DNA from: AP-15 sp963812675
GTDB taxonomy: Bacteria > Pseudomonadota > Alphaproteobacteria > ATCC43930 > CGMCC-115725
Assembly (NCBI GenBank): GCA_963812675.1
Contig: CAWEWR010000009.1
Span: 1-64,000, forward strand
DNA: 64,000 nt
Direction of reading: 5' to 3'
In this document: positions 37,086 to 46,587 of the stretch, piece by piece
Numbering within the stretch: the first letter of the stretch is position 1
Layout: each line of letters begins with the position of its first letter
Program-made: the position numbers and the translations under genes
Notes under the pieces: model-generated
The model's database searches: none
What the model was told of the DNA's origin: nothing
Seen by the model: only the letters and a program-made list of their open reading frames with translations

Positions 37086-37808
37086 TCAATACATGTGCTG
37101 GCCGCCGTTCACCGAAAGCGTCGAGCCGGTGATGAAATCGGCGTCGTCGGCGACCAGGAACAAGACCGTGCGCGCGATGTCCTCGGCTTTGCCGAGCCGG
37201 CCGACCGGGATGCGGGCGATGATCTTTTCGAGCACCTCGGCCGGCACGGCCCGCACCATCTCGGTGTCGACATAGCCGGGGGCGACGGCGTTGACGGTGA
37301 TGCCCCGGGCCGCGCCTTCTTGCGCTAAGGCCTTGGTAAACCCGTGGATGCCCGATTTCGCGGCGGCGTAGTTGACCTGACCGTATTGCCCCGCCTGCCC
37401 GTTGATTGAGCCGATATTGACGATGCGGCCAAAACCCCGCACGCGCATCCCTTCGATGACCGCCCTCGACATGTTGAAGCACGAAGAGAGGTTGGTCTGG
37501 ATGACCGCGTTCCACTGCTCGTAGCTCATGCGGTGCATCGTCGAATCCCGGGTGATCCCGGCATTGTTTACGAGCACCTCGATCGGGCCGAGATCGGCCT
37601 CGATCTTCTTCACGCCTGCGGTACAGGCGTTAAAATCGGCGACGTCGAATTTGTAGACCGGGATCCCGGTCTCATCGTTGAATTGCTGCGCCGCCCTGTC
37701 GTTACCAGCGTAAGTCGCCGCGACGCGGTAGTCGGCATTCTTCAGCGCCACCGAGACCGCGCGGCCGATGCCACGGGTCCCGCCCGTGACCACCGCCACT
37801 CTAGCCAT
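37086..37808 (-). CDS. phbB: Acetoacetyl-CoA reductase
   Basis: 240 residues, a short-chain dehydrogenase. TGGTRGIGRAV binds NADPH, NNAGITRDSTMHRM and the Tyr/Lys in NYAAAKSGIHGF are catalytic, and GRIVNIGSINGQAGQYGQ is the PhaB-specific segment. It makes (R)-3-hydroxybutyryl-CoA for polyhydroxybutyrate. It follows phbA by 20 bases on the same strand, an operon. The PHB synthase is not in the window. Confidence 0.92.
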   Translation of the reverse strand: MARVAVVTGGTRGIGRAVSVALKNADYRVAATYAGNDRAAQQFNDETGIPVYKFDVADFNACTAGVKKIEADLGPIEVLVNNAGITRDSTMHRMSYEQWNAVIQTNLSSCFNMSRAVIEGMRVRGFGRIVNIGSINGQAGQYGQVNYAAAKSGIHGFTKALAQEGAARGITVNAVAPGYVDTEMVRAVPAEVLEKIIARIPVGRLGKAEDIARTVLFLVADDADFITGSTLSVNGGQHMY

Positions 37809-37828
37809 GCGTTCCTCCCGTTTTGTGG

Positions 37829-39004
<1,176 letters not shown>

Positions 39005-39420
39005 CAAGGATCTCCTCACAGGGGTTAACGCCAATGTGGGCAGCGATCGGCGAATGTAAAAGCGGGGGTCGCCGGCTGTCCAGCCGGGCCAGGGCCGACC
39101 TTGGGTCAAGTCACACAGAAGTCCGGCCTTGGCCGCCATCGGCTGCAATCAATGATTGTGTCAGCTGTTGCTCATGGCTGTATCTGCAGCAAATCTACAG
39201 CCAAATCTCTCCTGAAAGTTGCAGTCACCGACCATGCCTTTTATCGGTCGCGCCCGCCTGCTACGGCGGTTGATCGGAAGATACCCCCGCATTGCGGCCA
39301 CTTTCGGGATGTGGGTATTGCGCCATTGCCACCCTCGAAAGCCTGGCGCTATCCCAGGAGTCATTGCATTCATCGCTGTCATTGAGTACGATGTAAGCCT
39401 GCAAACAGCACGAGTTCTCG
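39005..39420. other. 416-bp divergent intergenic region
   Basis: It should contain the phbA promoter (minus strand) and the promoter of the first toxin-antitoxin pair (plus strand). I could not pick a convincing -35/-10 pair. No gene supported. Confidence 0.4.
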
Positions 39421-39669
39421 ATGCCAACGCTGACCATACGCAATCTCGATGCCGCGCTTAAGGAACGCTTGCGCGTGCGCGCTGCCCTGCACGGGCATTC
39501 GATGGAAGCCGAAGTACGGCGGATTCTTCAGGACACCCTCAAGGAGCCGGAGCGTCCCAAGGCGGCGAATCTCTATCAGCGCATTCGCGCGCGCTTCGCG
39601 CCGCTCGGCGGTGTCGACTTCGACCTGACGCCGCGCGAGCAGGCCCCCGATCCCCCGCGCTTCGATTGA
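39421..39669 (+). CDS. FitA/StbC-like ribbon-helix-helix antitoxin
   Basis: 82 residues. The N-terminal ribbon-helix-helix DNA-binding part (MPTLTIRNLDAALKERLRVRAALHGHSMEAEVRRIL) is typical of FitA-type antitoxins. The C-terminal tail would block the toxin. It should repress its own promoter. The stop overlaps the toxin start as TTGA. Confidence 0.85.
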   Translation: MPTLTIRNLDAALKERLRVRAALHGHSMEAEVRRILQDTLKEPERPKAANLYQRIRARFAPLGGVDFDLTPREQAPDPPRFD

Positions 39670-40088
39670 TCTTCCTCCTCGACACCAACATCCTTTCCGC
39701 CGTCATGGCCTCTCGGCCGGCGGCGGAGGTGGCGACGTGGATGGCGCAATACCCGTTGGATGTGTTGTTCACCGCCGCCGTGTGCCAGGCGGAAATCCTG
39801 TCGGGAATCGCGATCCTGCCGAAGGGCCGTCGCCGGGAAGCGCTGGAGATCGCAGCTCTGGCGACGTTTCGCGAGGATTTTGCCGGCCGCATCCTGCCGT
39901 TCGATACAGACGCGGCTGTTGTCTACGCGGAGATTTTCGCGGGCCGCCGGAGCGCTGGCCGGCCCGCGGCGACGGCTGATCTGATGATCGCCTCGATCGC
40001 CCGCGTGCGCGGTGCGATCGTGGTCACCCGCGACACCGCTGGATTCCGCGGCTGCGGCCTCACCCTGATCAATCCGTGGACGCCGTAG
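39666..40088 (+). CDS. FitB/VapC-like PIN-domain toxin
   Basis: 140 residues from a TTG start (MIFLLDTNILSAVM). PIN-domain acidic residues are D6 in LLDTN, the Glu in CQAEILSGIA and the Asp in ATADLMIASIA, with TRDTAGF as the last. The family consists of metal-dependent RNases that stop translation when not bound by antitoxin. It appears intact. The 3' end meets the truncated toxin of the opposing module. Confidence 0.87.
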   Translation: MIFLLDTNILSAVMASRPAAEVATWMAQYPLDVLFTAAVCQAEILSGIAILPKGRRREALEIAALATFREDFAGRILPFDTDAAVVYAEIFAGRRSAGRPAATADLMIASIARVRGAIVVTRDTAGFRGCGLTLINPWTP

Positions 40089-40336
40089 GCGAGCGCGGCG
40101 GCTTCCGTGAAGGGGAAGATCCGGTCGGCAAAACGGTGACCCCAAGCGGCCAGGCCCTGCTCCAAGCGCGCCGCCCTCTCATCGGAGCGAATTTTCCCGA
40201 TGCCGAAGGCAATCTCGGCAATCGTCACCGTCGGCGATGCCATCTCTGTATCGTTGCGCACGAGCCAGGCGGTCACAGCGGGGTCCGGCGTCTTGCGCAG
40301 CGTCTCTGAGATGACGTTGGTGTCGCGAAAGATCAA
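40086..40336 (-). pseudogene. Truncated PIN-domain toxin
   Basis: The minus strand encodes MIFRDTNVISETLRKTPDPAV...TVTIAEIAFGIGKIRSDERAARLEQGL...FADRIFPFTEAAALAYG, the first 80 or so residues of a FitB/VapC PIN toxin, from a TTG start that overlaps its antitoxin stop. After AYG the similarity ends exactly where the stop of the opposing toxin gene lies. The frame continues as antisense of that gene to 39923. The last third of the PIN domain, with one or more active-site Asp residues, is missing, so the toxin is probably dead. Confidence 0.8.
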
Positions 40337-40578
40337 AGCTCCGGTCCTGGGTTGATCCTCCGGTTTTCGCTAATGACGGCCTCCAGATCGAGATCGCTGC
40401 CATACTCGTTCGCAAGGCGCGCGTAGAAAACGGATGCCGGCTCGCGCCCCGCCTCGCGAATTTCATAAGCCTCGAACGCGCGTTCCACGATATCGGCGAT
40501 GGACCGCTCACGGCGTGCCAAGCGACGCGCGAGGTCACGGGCCTTCGCGCTGCGTACTGAGAGCTGGGGTTCGGCCAT
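40333..40578 (-). CDS. VapB-like antitoxin of the truncated toxin
   Basis: 81 residues: MAEPQLSVRSAKARDLARRLARRERSIADIVERAFEAYE is the Rv0623/PSK-type antitoxin pattern, and the tail is acidic. CAGGAT precedes the ATG at 40578; the open frame further upstream is unsupported. It overlaps the toxin start by four bases. Its repressor role may persist although its toxin is truncated. Confidence 0.75.
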   Translation of the reverse strand: MAEPQLSVRSAKARDLARRLARRERSIADIVERAFEAYEIREAGREPASVFYARLANEYGSDLDLEAVISENRRINPGPEL

Positions 40579-40755
40579 GCTGGATATCCTGCCTGAGTGC
40601 CATCCCAAATGGATTGAATGGGAAAGCCGGTGTCGGATGGCGAGATAGCAGCTCTCTCCATGCCGTCGAAGACAACAGAAGCTTGACCCGCGAGACGCCC
40701 ACCTGTTAGGGAACAAAAGATGGACGGCAGCCGATAGCCTGACGAAGGAAACGAG

Positions 40756-40980
40756 ATGGCCGTCATCGACACTCTAAAACTCGCCCGCGCGTTGCACGAT
40801 AAGGGCGGGTTCAGCCAGGAAGCGGCGGACGCAACTGCCGAAGCGATCAATTCCGCGCTCGGCGAAGATGTCGCAACAAAATCGGACATCAAACTCCTCG
40901 ACGGCAAAATCACTTTGCTGCTATGGGCGGTCGGCATCAATGTCGCCGCAACGGTCACGATGCTCGTCAAACACTGGTAA
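40756..40980 (+). CDS. Small DUF1640-like membrane-anchored protein
   Basis: 74 residues: an amphipathic N-terminal region (DTLKLARALHDKGGFSQEAADATAEAIN), ATKSDIKLLDGKI as a short coiled-coil, and a C-terminal transmembrane helix (LLLWAVGINVAATVTMLV). This matches short CCDC90/DUF1640-type proteins that often sit in accessory DNA near toxin-antitoxin or phage genes. GAAGGAAAC precedes the ATG. Function unknown. Confidence 0.7.
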   Translation: MAVIDTLKLARALHDKGGFSQEAADATAEAINSALGEDVATKSDIKLLDGKITLLLWAVGINVAATVTMLVKHW

Positions 40981-41062
40981 GGATAGGGCACGACGGCTGC
41001 CATTACCGCACTGTTCCTGCAGGCATGTTGCGCAGCGCAAGCCGCTAATCCGCGCGACGTAA

Positions 41063-41241
41063 AGGGTGCTGCTGATCCACGGGCGCTACGATCGGACGGT
41101 GCCGTTCGAGGTCTCGATCGCGATCCTCAAAGAAATGCCGACTCGGGCCTGGTTCTGCTCAACAATTGCAGGCACTGGCCGCCCTTCGAGAAGCCGGCCG
41201 AATCGACCGCGCAGGTCCTCGCGTTTCTGCAGGGCTATTGA
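41063..41241 (+). pseudogene. Alpha/beta hydrolase C-terminal remnant
   Basis: The frame from 41066 reads LLIHGRYDRTVPFEVSIAILKEMP, the catalytic-Asp region of MhpC-type alpha/beta hydrolases. One added base after 41137 restores DSGLVLLNNCRHWPPFEKPAE with the catalytic His, then AFLQGY and a stop at 41241. A TAA just before and the missing N-terminal two thirds show that it is a decayed fragment. Confidence 0.65.
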
Positions 41242-41420
41242 ACGGGACCGCTAGGGCCAAAACGCGATCCATCTGCCCGTCCCCATTCGAGAGCTGAATG
41301 GTACGCCCAGACTCCCACGTTTGAGGACGCTGTTCACGCTCCGAAGCAGTCGTTAGCGTAATCGCTGACAGGCTTATTAGCTGATAGGGTGGGAGCCTCC
41401 GCTGAACGAAGGACACGGCG

Positions 41421-42887
41421 ATGCGATGGCAATCTGGAGTGACGCGTCGTGAGCTGCTGTGTAATGCCGCCCTCGGGACGGCTGCGCTCGCGGCGGGTGG
41501 CATCGGTGCATATGCCCAGCCGGCCTCGAGTCCGCCGAACATAATCTTTATTCTCGCCGACGACCTCGGCTATGCCAACGTCTCCTGTTACGGACGCCGC
41601 GACTTTACCACGCCCAATATTGACCGCATCGCCGCGCGAGGAATGCGCTTCCTTCAAGGTTACGCCAATTCCGCCGTCTGCTCCGCCTCGCGTCTCGCGC
41701 TGATCACCGGCCGCTACCAGTATCGGCTGCGGCTGGGGCTCGAGGAGCCGTTGGTCGGCAACCCTGAGGTCGGCCTGCCGCCCGAGCATCCGACCTTGCC
41801 GTCGCTGTTGAAGAAAGCGGGCTACGGCACTAGCCTGATCGGCAAGTGGCATCTGGGCGCTCTGCCGAAATTCGGTCCGCGCAAGAGCGGTTATGATCAC
41901 TTCTTCGGTTTCCGCGGGGCCACCGTGGACTATTTCTCGCACATTAACCCGCTTCAGCGGCATGATCTGTGGGACGAGGACGTCGAGGTCCATCAGGTCG
42001 GCTATCTCACCGACCAGCTCGGCGCCCGCGCCGTCGACGCGGTAAATTCCTATGCGAAGTCCGGCCAGCCGTTCCTGATCAGCCTCCATTTCAATGCGCC
42101 GCACTGGCCATGGGAGGGGCCCGGCGACGAAGCGGAGTCGAAACGGCTGGCAGGCACGGCCCTGCGCGACTTCGATGGTGGAACGCGGAAGATCTATCAG
42201 CGCATGATCGAGGCGATGGACGCGCAGATCGGCCGCATGCTCGAGGCTCTCGACGCCAACGGCCTCACCGAGAATACGATCGTCATCTTCACCAGCGACA
42301 ACGGCGGCGAGCGTTTCGCCGACACTTGGCCGTTCACCGGCAAGAAAACCGATTTGCTGGAAGGCGGACTACGCATCCCAATGGTGATCGCCTGGCCCGC
42401 GCGCATCGCGCCGGGCCGCACCAGCGACCAGGTGGCCATCCACATGGACTGGCTGCCTACCCTGCTAGCTGCCGCCGGCACCGCGCCGGACCCGGGCTAT
42501 CCGCCCGACGGCATGAACCTGCTGCCGGCGCTCACGGGCAACGCCGCAGCGGTCGATCGAAAGCTGTTCTGGCGCTACAAGGGGAAATGGCAGCGCGCGG
42601 CACGCATCGGCGACTACAAGTACCTCAAGATCCTCGACAACACCTTCTTGTTCAACGTGGTCGAGGATCCGCTCGAGCGCGGCAATCTCAAGGAGCGCCA
42701 CAAGGACGTCTACGAGCGGCTTGTCGCCGAGTGGCAAGCGTGGAACGCGTCGATGCTGCCGGAAATCGCCGAGAGCTTCACCAACTCGTTCTCCGGCGAG
42801 GAGCTCGCCGACCACTACGGCGCGCAGAAACCAAGCGGGGCGCCCGATCCAACCCTGCCTTTGCCCCCGGCAGCGCAGTCGTGGTGA
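41421..42887 (+). CDS. Secreted sulfatase (arylsulfatase family)
   Basis: 488 residues. The Tat-type signal TRRELLCNAALGTAALAAGG suggests folded export. IIFILADDLGYANVSCYG supplies the first metal Asp pair. CSASR near residue 91 is the formylglycine site (C-x-A-x-R), GKWHLG the second sulfatase motif, and TSDNGGERF the later metal site. It would hydrolyse a sulfate ester in the periplasm after formylglycine modification. GAAGGA precedes the ATG. No maturase gene is adjacent. Confidence 0.88.
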   Translation: MRWQSGVTRRELLCNAALGTAALAAGGIGAYAQPASSPPNIIFILADDLGYANVSCYGRRDFTTPNIDRIAARGMRFLQGYANSAVCSASRLALITGRYQYRLRLGLEEPLVGNPEVGLPPEHPTLPSLLKKAGYGTSLIGKWHLGALPKFGPRKSGYDHFFGFRGATVDYFSHINPLQRHDLWDEDVEVHQVGYLTDQLGARAVDAVNSYAKSGQPFLISLHFNAPHWPWEGPGDEAESKRLAGTALRDFDGGTRKIYQRMIEAMDAQIGRMLEALDANGLTENTIVIFTSDNGGERFADTWPFTGKKTDLLEGGLRIPMVIAWPARIAPGRTSDQVAIHMDWLPTLLAAAGTAPDPGYPPDGMNLLPALTGNAAAVDRKLFWRYKGKWQRAARIGDYKYLKILDNTFLFNVVEDPLERGNLKERHKDVYERLVAEWQAWNASMLPEIAESFTNSFSGEELADHYGAQKPSGAPDPTLPLPPAAQSW

Positions 42888-43111
42888 CTGTCATCCTACT
42901 GATCCCCGCATCCCAAATGACCTTGGCCCAGCGAAGGACGCCGTCCCGGCAAAATCGTCGGTGAACATCGCCTCGGCCGCCACAGCAAGCGCCGCGCGCC
43001 GTGGGCCCCTCGGGTCAATGCGCCTTCATTGTATGCAATGCAAGCGTGGTGACAAGTGGCGCTGCGGCAGCACGGTGGTCAATGAGACGGGGCTCGATGA
43101 GGCGAAAGAAG

Positions 43112-43280
43112 TCAGGTCGCAACCGCTTGTCGGCTATCTCTGCCGCTTCCGGCCCGAGCCTGAAGGTGGGTTCACGGTCACCTGCCCAAATTGCCTTCGG
43201 TGGTTACCTATGGCGAAACCCTGGAAGAGGCGCAGGCGAAAGGGGTCGGATCGTTTCCTGTGGCACCGGGATGATCCCAG
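43112..43280 (+). pseudogene. HicB-like antitoxin remnant
   Basis: In one frame CRFRPEPEGGFTVTCP, then after a one-base shift LPSVVTYGETLEEAQAKG: together the start of a HicB-type partial RNase-H-fold antitoxin (PEPEGGF-VT-P-LP---TYGETLEEA). The C-terminal DNA-binding part and a HicA toxin are not recognisable. The rest of 42888-43439 shows no gene that I can support. Confidence 0.5.
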
Positions 43281-43439
43281 CCGCCAGTCGGTCGTGCTGG
43301 TTGATCGGAACAATCTCAGCCGGTGCCCGGTTTCTCGATCTTCTCTGAGCAACTGCCCGGTGTTTTGTTGAGGGTGCGGAGCCTGTCGGATGCTTCTTGC
43401 GCGGCGGGGGAAGCACCACCCCTCCCAACCCTCCCCCAT

Positions 43440-43801
43440 CTAGGGTCCATCAAGGGGGAGGGCTCCAAGGACGCCGTCGGGATTTGCCGGGACCTCGTTG
43501 TTCCAAAACCGCAGAATGCGATAGCCTTCGTTTTGCAGGAACCCGCTTCGCTCGGTCTCCCGCGGCGACGAGCGATCGTGTTGGCCGCCGTCGATTTCCA
43601 CGATCAAACGAACCTCGTGGCACGCAAAGTCGGGCACGCAAATTTGGCAATGTAGCGGCCGATCGGCACCTGGCGGCGGAACTTGTACCCGTTTATTTGA
43701 TGCGAGCGCAGCATTTGCCAGAGCCGCCTTTCCGCCTCGGTCATGCTCTCTCGTAAAGTGCGCGCTCGCGCATGTGCGCCCTCGACGGGGTGCTTCTTCA
43801 T
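43440..43801 (-). pseudogene. DUF559 (VSR-like nuclease fold) protein, frameshifted
   Basis: The first part, MKKHPVEGAHARARTLRESMTEAERRLWQMLRSHQINGYKFRRQVPIGRYIA, and the second part, DFACHEVRLIVEIDGGQHD...GYRILRFWNNEVPANPDGV, together form a full DUF559 domain but lie in different frames. The break is a 14-bp imperfect tandem duplication at 43618-43645; deleting one copy restores RYIADFACHEV. The ATG overlaps the ygfZ stop (ATGA), so translation would be coupled. DUF559 proteins resemble very-short-patch-repair endonucleases; their role is unclear. Confidence 0.8.
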
Positions 43802-44703
43802 TCCTCAACTTGTGCGGCGGGAAGCATCATCCAGGAGGGTGTGAGCGGGACGAGAGTTGCGTCGCCCGCTGCGAGCGTCTTGCCGTCGTGCGCCGGTTCG
43901 ATCCGCAACAGCGCCAGACCGAGCCCGTCGCGGCTCGACCGCATTTCGCCGACCTCGCGACCGTCCGCGGTCACGATCGTTCCCGGCGGCGGGGTCGGGC
44001 CTTCGATCGCGACCGGCATCAGCCGCCGCTTGACCAGCCCGCGATACTTCGTCCGCGCCGTCAACTCCTGGCCGATATAACACCCCTTCTGCCAGTCGAC
44101 GCCGTTCAGTTCGTCGAAGCCCGCTTCGAGCAGGATCGATTTCTCCAATACCAGATCGCGGCTGCCGTCGGGGATGCCGAGCGACAGGCGCAGCCGGTCG
44201 TAGCTGTCGAAACCGGTTTCTGAAATGCCGGCATTGCCGAGCAAAACCCGTACCCCCTCGAGCGGCAGAATGGCGCGCGCGCCGAGGGCTGCCAGCCGCG
44301 GATCGACGAAGGCGATGCCCGAACCGATCGGCCGGGCAGCTCCGGGCTCGTTCGGCAGTCCGAGGGCAGCCGGCGCGTCCCCTCCGAATACTGCCGCGAC
44401 GCAAAGGCCGGATTGCTCATCGAGTGTGGCCTTCGCGCGCAGCCGATACATGGACAGCCGCCGCTTCAGATCGCCCAGACGCGCGCCTTCGGTATCGAGC
44501 CAGATCAATTCGCCCGCTTCGACCATCATGAAATCGTGCAGGTATTTGCCCTGGGCGGTGAGAAACGCCGCATAGCGGGCCGCCGTGGGCGAGACCTTGT
44601 CGACGTCGTTCGAAACGAGCCCCTGCAAAAACGGGCGGCGATCGGGCCCCGAAACGGCGAGAATGCCGCGATCCTCGAGCAACACAAAACGGGCGTCGGC
44701 CAT
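43798..44703 (-). CDS. ygfZ: Folate-binding Fe-S cluster protein YgfZ
   Basis: 301 residues with GcvT-like folding. The YgfZ signature K-G-C-Y-x-G-Q-E is present as QKGCYIGQELTAR near residue 205. SVSGPDRRPFLQGLVSNDV opens the folate-binding region. It supports iron-sulfur cluster assembly or repair. It is divergent from the glycosyltransferase operon, with 79 bases between starts, and followed by the coupled, broken DUF559 gene. Confidence 0.9.
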   Translation of the reverse strand: MADARFVLLEDRGILAVSGPDRRPFLQGLVSNDVDKVSPTAARYAAFLTAQGKYLHDFMMVEAGELIWLDTEGARLGDLKRRLSMYRLRAKATLDEQSGLCVAAVFGGDAPAALGLPNEPGAARPIGSGIAFVDPRLAALGARAILPLEGVRVLLGNAGISETGFDSYDRLRLSLGIPDGSRDLVLEKSILLEAGFDELNGVDWQKGCYIGQELTARTKYRGLVKRRLMPVAIEGPTPPPGTIVTADGREVGEMRSSRDGLGLALLRIEPAHDGKTLAAGDATLVPLTPSWMMLPAAQVEE

Positions 44704-44782
44704 GGCCGGCTAGAGTTAGGCCCGGAGCGCTTCCTTGGCAAGCGGCGGAGACCGGCATATAAGGCCCGCCGGACCGGGCGAA

Positions 44783-45742
44783 ATGCACATCCTGTTTGTT
44801 ACCGCGACGCGGATCGGCGATGCCGTGTTGTCGACCGGTCTGCTCACCCACCTGATCGAGCGCTACCCGCACGCCCGGCTGACGATTGCGGCAGGGCCGG
44901 TCGCGGCTCCGCTGTTCGAGGCAGTGCCTGGGCTCGAACAAATCGTCGTCGTCGAAAAACGACGCTGGTCGTTGCATTGGCTACCTTTTTACAGCGCGGT
45001 TGCGACCCGGCGCTGGGATCTCGTTGTCGACCTGCGCGGCTCGGCGCTTGCCTGGATGGTGCGCGCCGGGGAGCGCAAGGTCATGGCGAAGGGCGATGCG
45101 CGCGAGCATCGCGTTCGCCAGCTGGCGCGGCTTTTTGATCTCGATCCTCCGCCGAACCCGCACCTGTGGACGGCCTCGCACCACGAACGGATGGCGGGCA
45201 CTTTGATCTCTCCGGGCGCCCCGGTGCTGGCGATCGGCCCAGCTGCGAATTGGCCCGCCAAGCAGTGGCGCGCAGAGCGTTTTGCCGAGCTCGGCTCGCG
45301 TCTGACTGCCGCGGGCGGCCCGCTGCCCGGTAGCCGCATCGCGGTGCTGGCCGCAGCTCATGAGCGCGAGCTGGCCGAGCCCCTACTGGCGGCGCTCCCT
45401 CCAGGGCGGCGCATCGATCTCGTCGGCAGCGTCAATCTGTTGACCGCCGCCGCGGTGCTGCGGCGCTGCGCCATGTTCATCGGGAACGATACCGGGCTGA
45501 TGCACATAGCCGCGGCCGCGGGGACGCCGACCCTGGGGCTGTTCGGCCCGAGCCCCGTCGCCCAGTACGCGCCATGGGGCCGGCGGACCGCCTGGGTCCG
45601 CTCGGCAGACCCACCGGAAGCGATGTTCGGCCCGGGCTTTGACCACCGCAGCACCGGCACCTTGATGAACGGTTTGTCGGTCGACGCCGCCGAGGCGGCG
45701 GCCCGCCGGCTGTGGCATTCGGTCGAGAGCGCCGCCGCGTGA
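44783..45742 (+). CDS. Glycosyltransferase family 9 (heptosyltransferase-like)
   Basis: 319 residues. MHILFVTATRIGDAVLSTGLLTHL opens the GT-B N-domain. AIGPAANWPAKQWRAERFAEL and FIGNDTGLMHIAAAAGTPTLGLFGPS are the GT9 donor-site signatures of ADP-heptose:LPS transferases. It probably adds heptose to the lipopolysaccharide core. It is the first gene of a five-gene overlapping operon. Confidence 0.87.
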   Translation: MHILFVTATRIGDAVLSTGLLTHLIERYPHARLTIAAGPVAAPLFEAVPGLEQIVVVEKRRWSLHWLPFYSAVATRRWDLVVDLRGSALAWMVRAGERKVMAKGDAREHRVRQLARLFDLDPPPNPHLWTASHHERMAGTLISPGAPVLAIGPAANWPAKQWRAERFAELGSRLTAAGGPLPGSRIAVLAAAHERELAEPLLAALPPGRRIDLVGSVNLLTAAAVLRRCAMFIGNDTGLMHIAAAAGTPTLGLFGPSPVAQYAPWGRRTAWVRSADPPEAMFGPGFDHRSTGTLMNGLSVDAAEAAARRLWHSVESAAA

Positions 45743-46587
45743 GCGAGCCGCGGCTTTCCGCCCTGGTCGTGGCGCATGACGAGGAACGCCAGCTCGCCGA
45801 TTGTCTCGCCTGCCTCGGTTTTGCCGGCGAGACCGTCGTCGTACTCGACCGCTGCGGTGACCGCTCGCGGGAAATCGCGCTCAGCTTCACCGAACGCCTC
45901 GTCGAAGGCGCGTGGCAGCGCGAGGGGCCGCGGCGGCACGCCGGGATCGATGCCTGCCGCGGTGAATGGATCCTCGAAATCGACGCCGACGAGAGGGTGA
46001 CACCCGACCTTGCCGCCGAAATCCGGCGAGTCGTCCGAAATTCGCCCGCCGCCTGGCACCTCATCCCGGTGGACAATTATATCGGGGCGCGGCGCGTGCG
46101 CTGGGGGTGGGGTGCTTCCTTCGGCAGATCGGCTCACGCCGCGCTCTATCGCAAGGGCGTCAAACGGTGGGGCGATCAGCGGGTGCACCCGATGGTTTCG
46201 TTGGCGGGACAGCAGGGTGAGACGCTCGCATCGCACCTCGTTCACTATGTCGACCGCGACATCTCCGACATGCTGCGCCGCCTCGACCGCTACACCACAG
46301 CCCGCGCGCAGGATCTCCGGGAGAGCGGCGATATCGGCAGCTACGGTCAAAACTTGCGCCGCATCGTGTCGCGTTTCTGGAAATGCTACGTCGTTCGAAA
46401 AGGCTACCGCGAAGGCCCCTACGGTTTTCTGATCGCGCTCTGCGCCGCGCTCTACCCGATCCTCTCCTATCTCAAGGCCCGGCTCGACCTCTCTGATGCC
46501 CCCCTCCCTGACCCTCCCCCGCAAGCGGGGGAGGGAAGGGTGGGGGCGTGCGGGGAGAGGGAGCCAGTCGGGGCAGATGATGGCTGA
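45739..46587 (+). CDS. Glycosyltransferase family 2 (LPS core type)
   Basis: 282 residues from a GTG start (SEPRLSALVVAHDEERQLADCL) that shares GTGA with the preceding stop. The GT-A motifs are VVVLDRCGDRSREIA and the DxD-like EIDADERV near residue 90. HYVDRDISDMLRRLDRYT and the C-terminal hydrophobic stretch are typical of WaaE/KdtX-like LPS glycosyltransferases. The last 30 residues (PLPDPPPQAGEGRVGACGER) are translated from a GC-rich palindrome and are probably a late addition. Confidence 0.85.
   Translation: MSEPRLSALVVAHDEERQLADCLACLGFAGETVVVLDRCGDRSREIALSFTERLVEGAWQREGPRRHAGIDACRGEWILEIDADERVTPDLAAEIRRVVRNSPAAWHLIPVDNYIGARRVRWGWGASFGRSAHAALYRKGVKRWGDQRVHPMVSLAGQQGETLASHLVHYVDRDISDMLRRLDRYTTARAQDLRESGDIGSYGQNLRRIVSRFWKCYVVRKGYREGPYGFLIALCAALYPILSYLKARLDLSDAPLPDPPPQAGEGRVGACGEREPVGADDG
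46500..46560 (+). repeat. GC-rich palindrome inside GT2 gene end
   Basis: CCCTCCCCCGCAAGCGGGGGAGGG forms a strong hairpin within the 3' end of the GT2 gene. Its arms recall those at 43415-43460 and the internal hairpins of the 137-bp element. In frame it extends the protein by Pro/Gly-rich residues. Confidence 0.6.

Noticed and set aside
39923..40085. C-terminal part of the minus-strand PIN-toxin frame
   Set aside because: It is antisense to the intact toxin gene; PIN similarity ends at about 40086.
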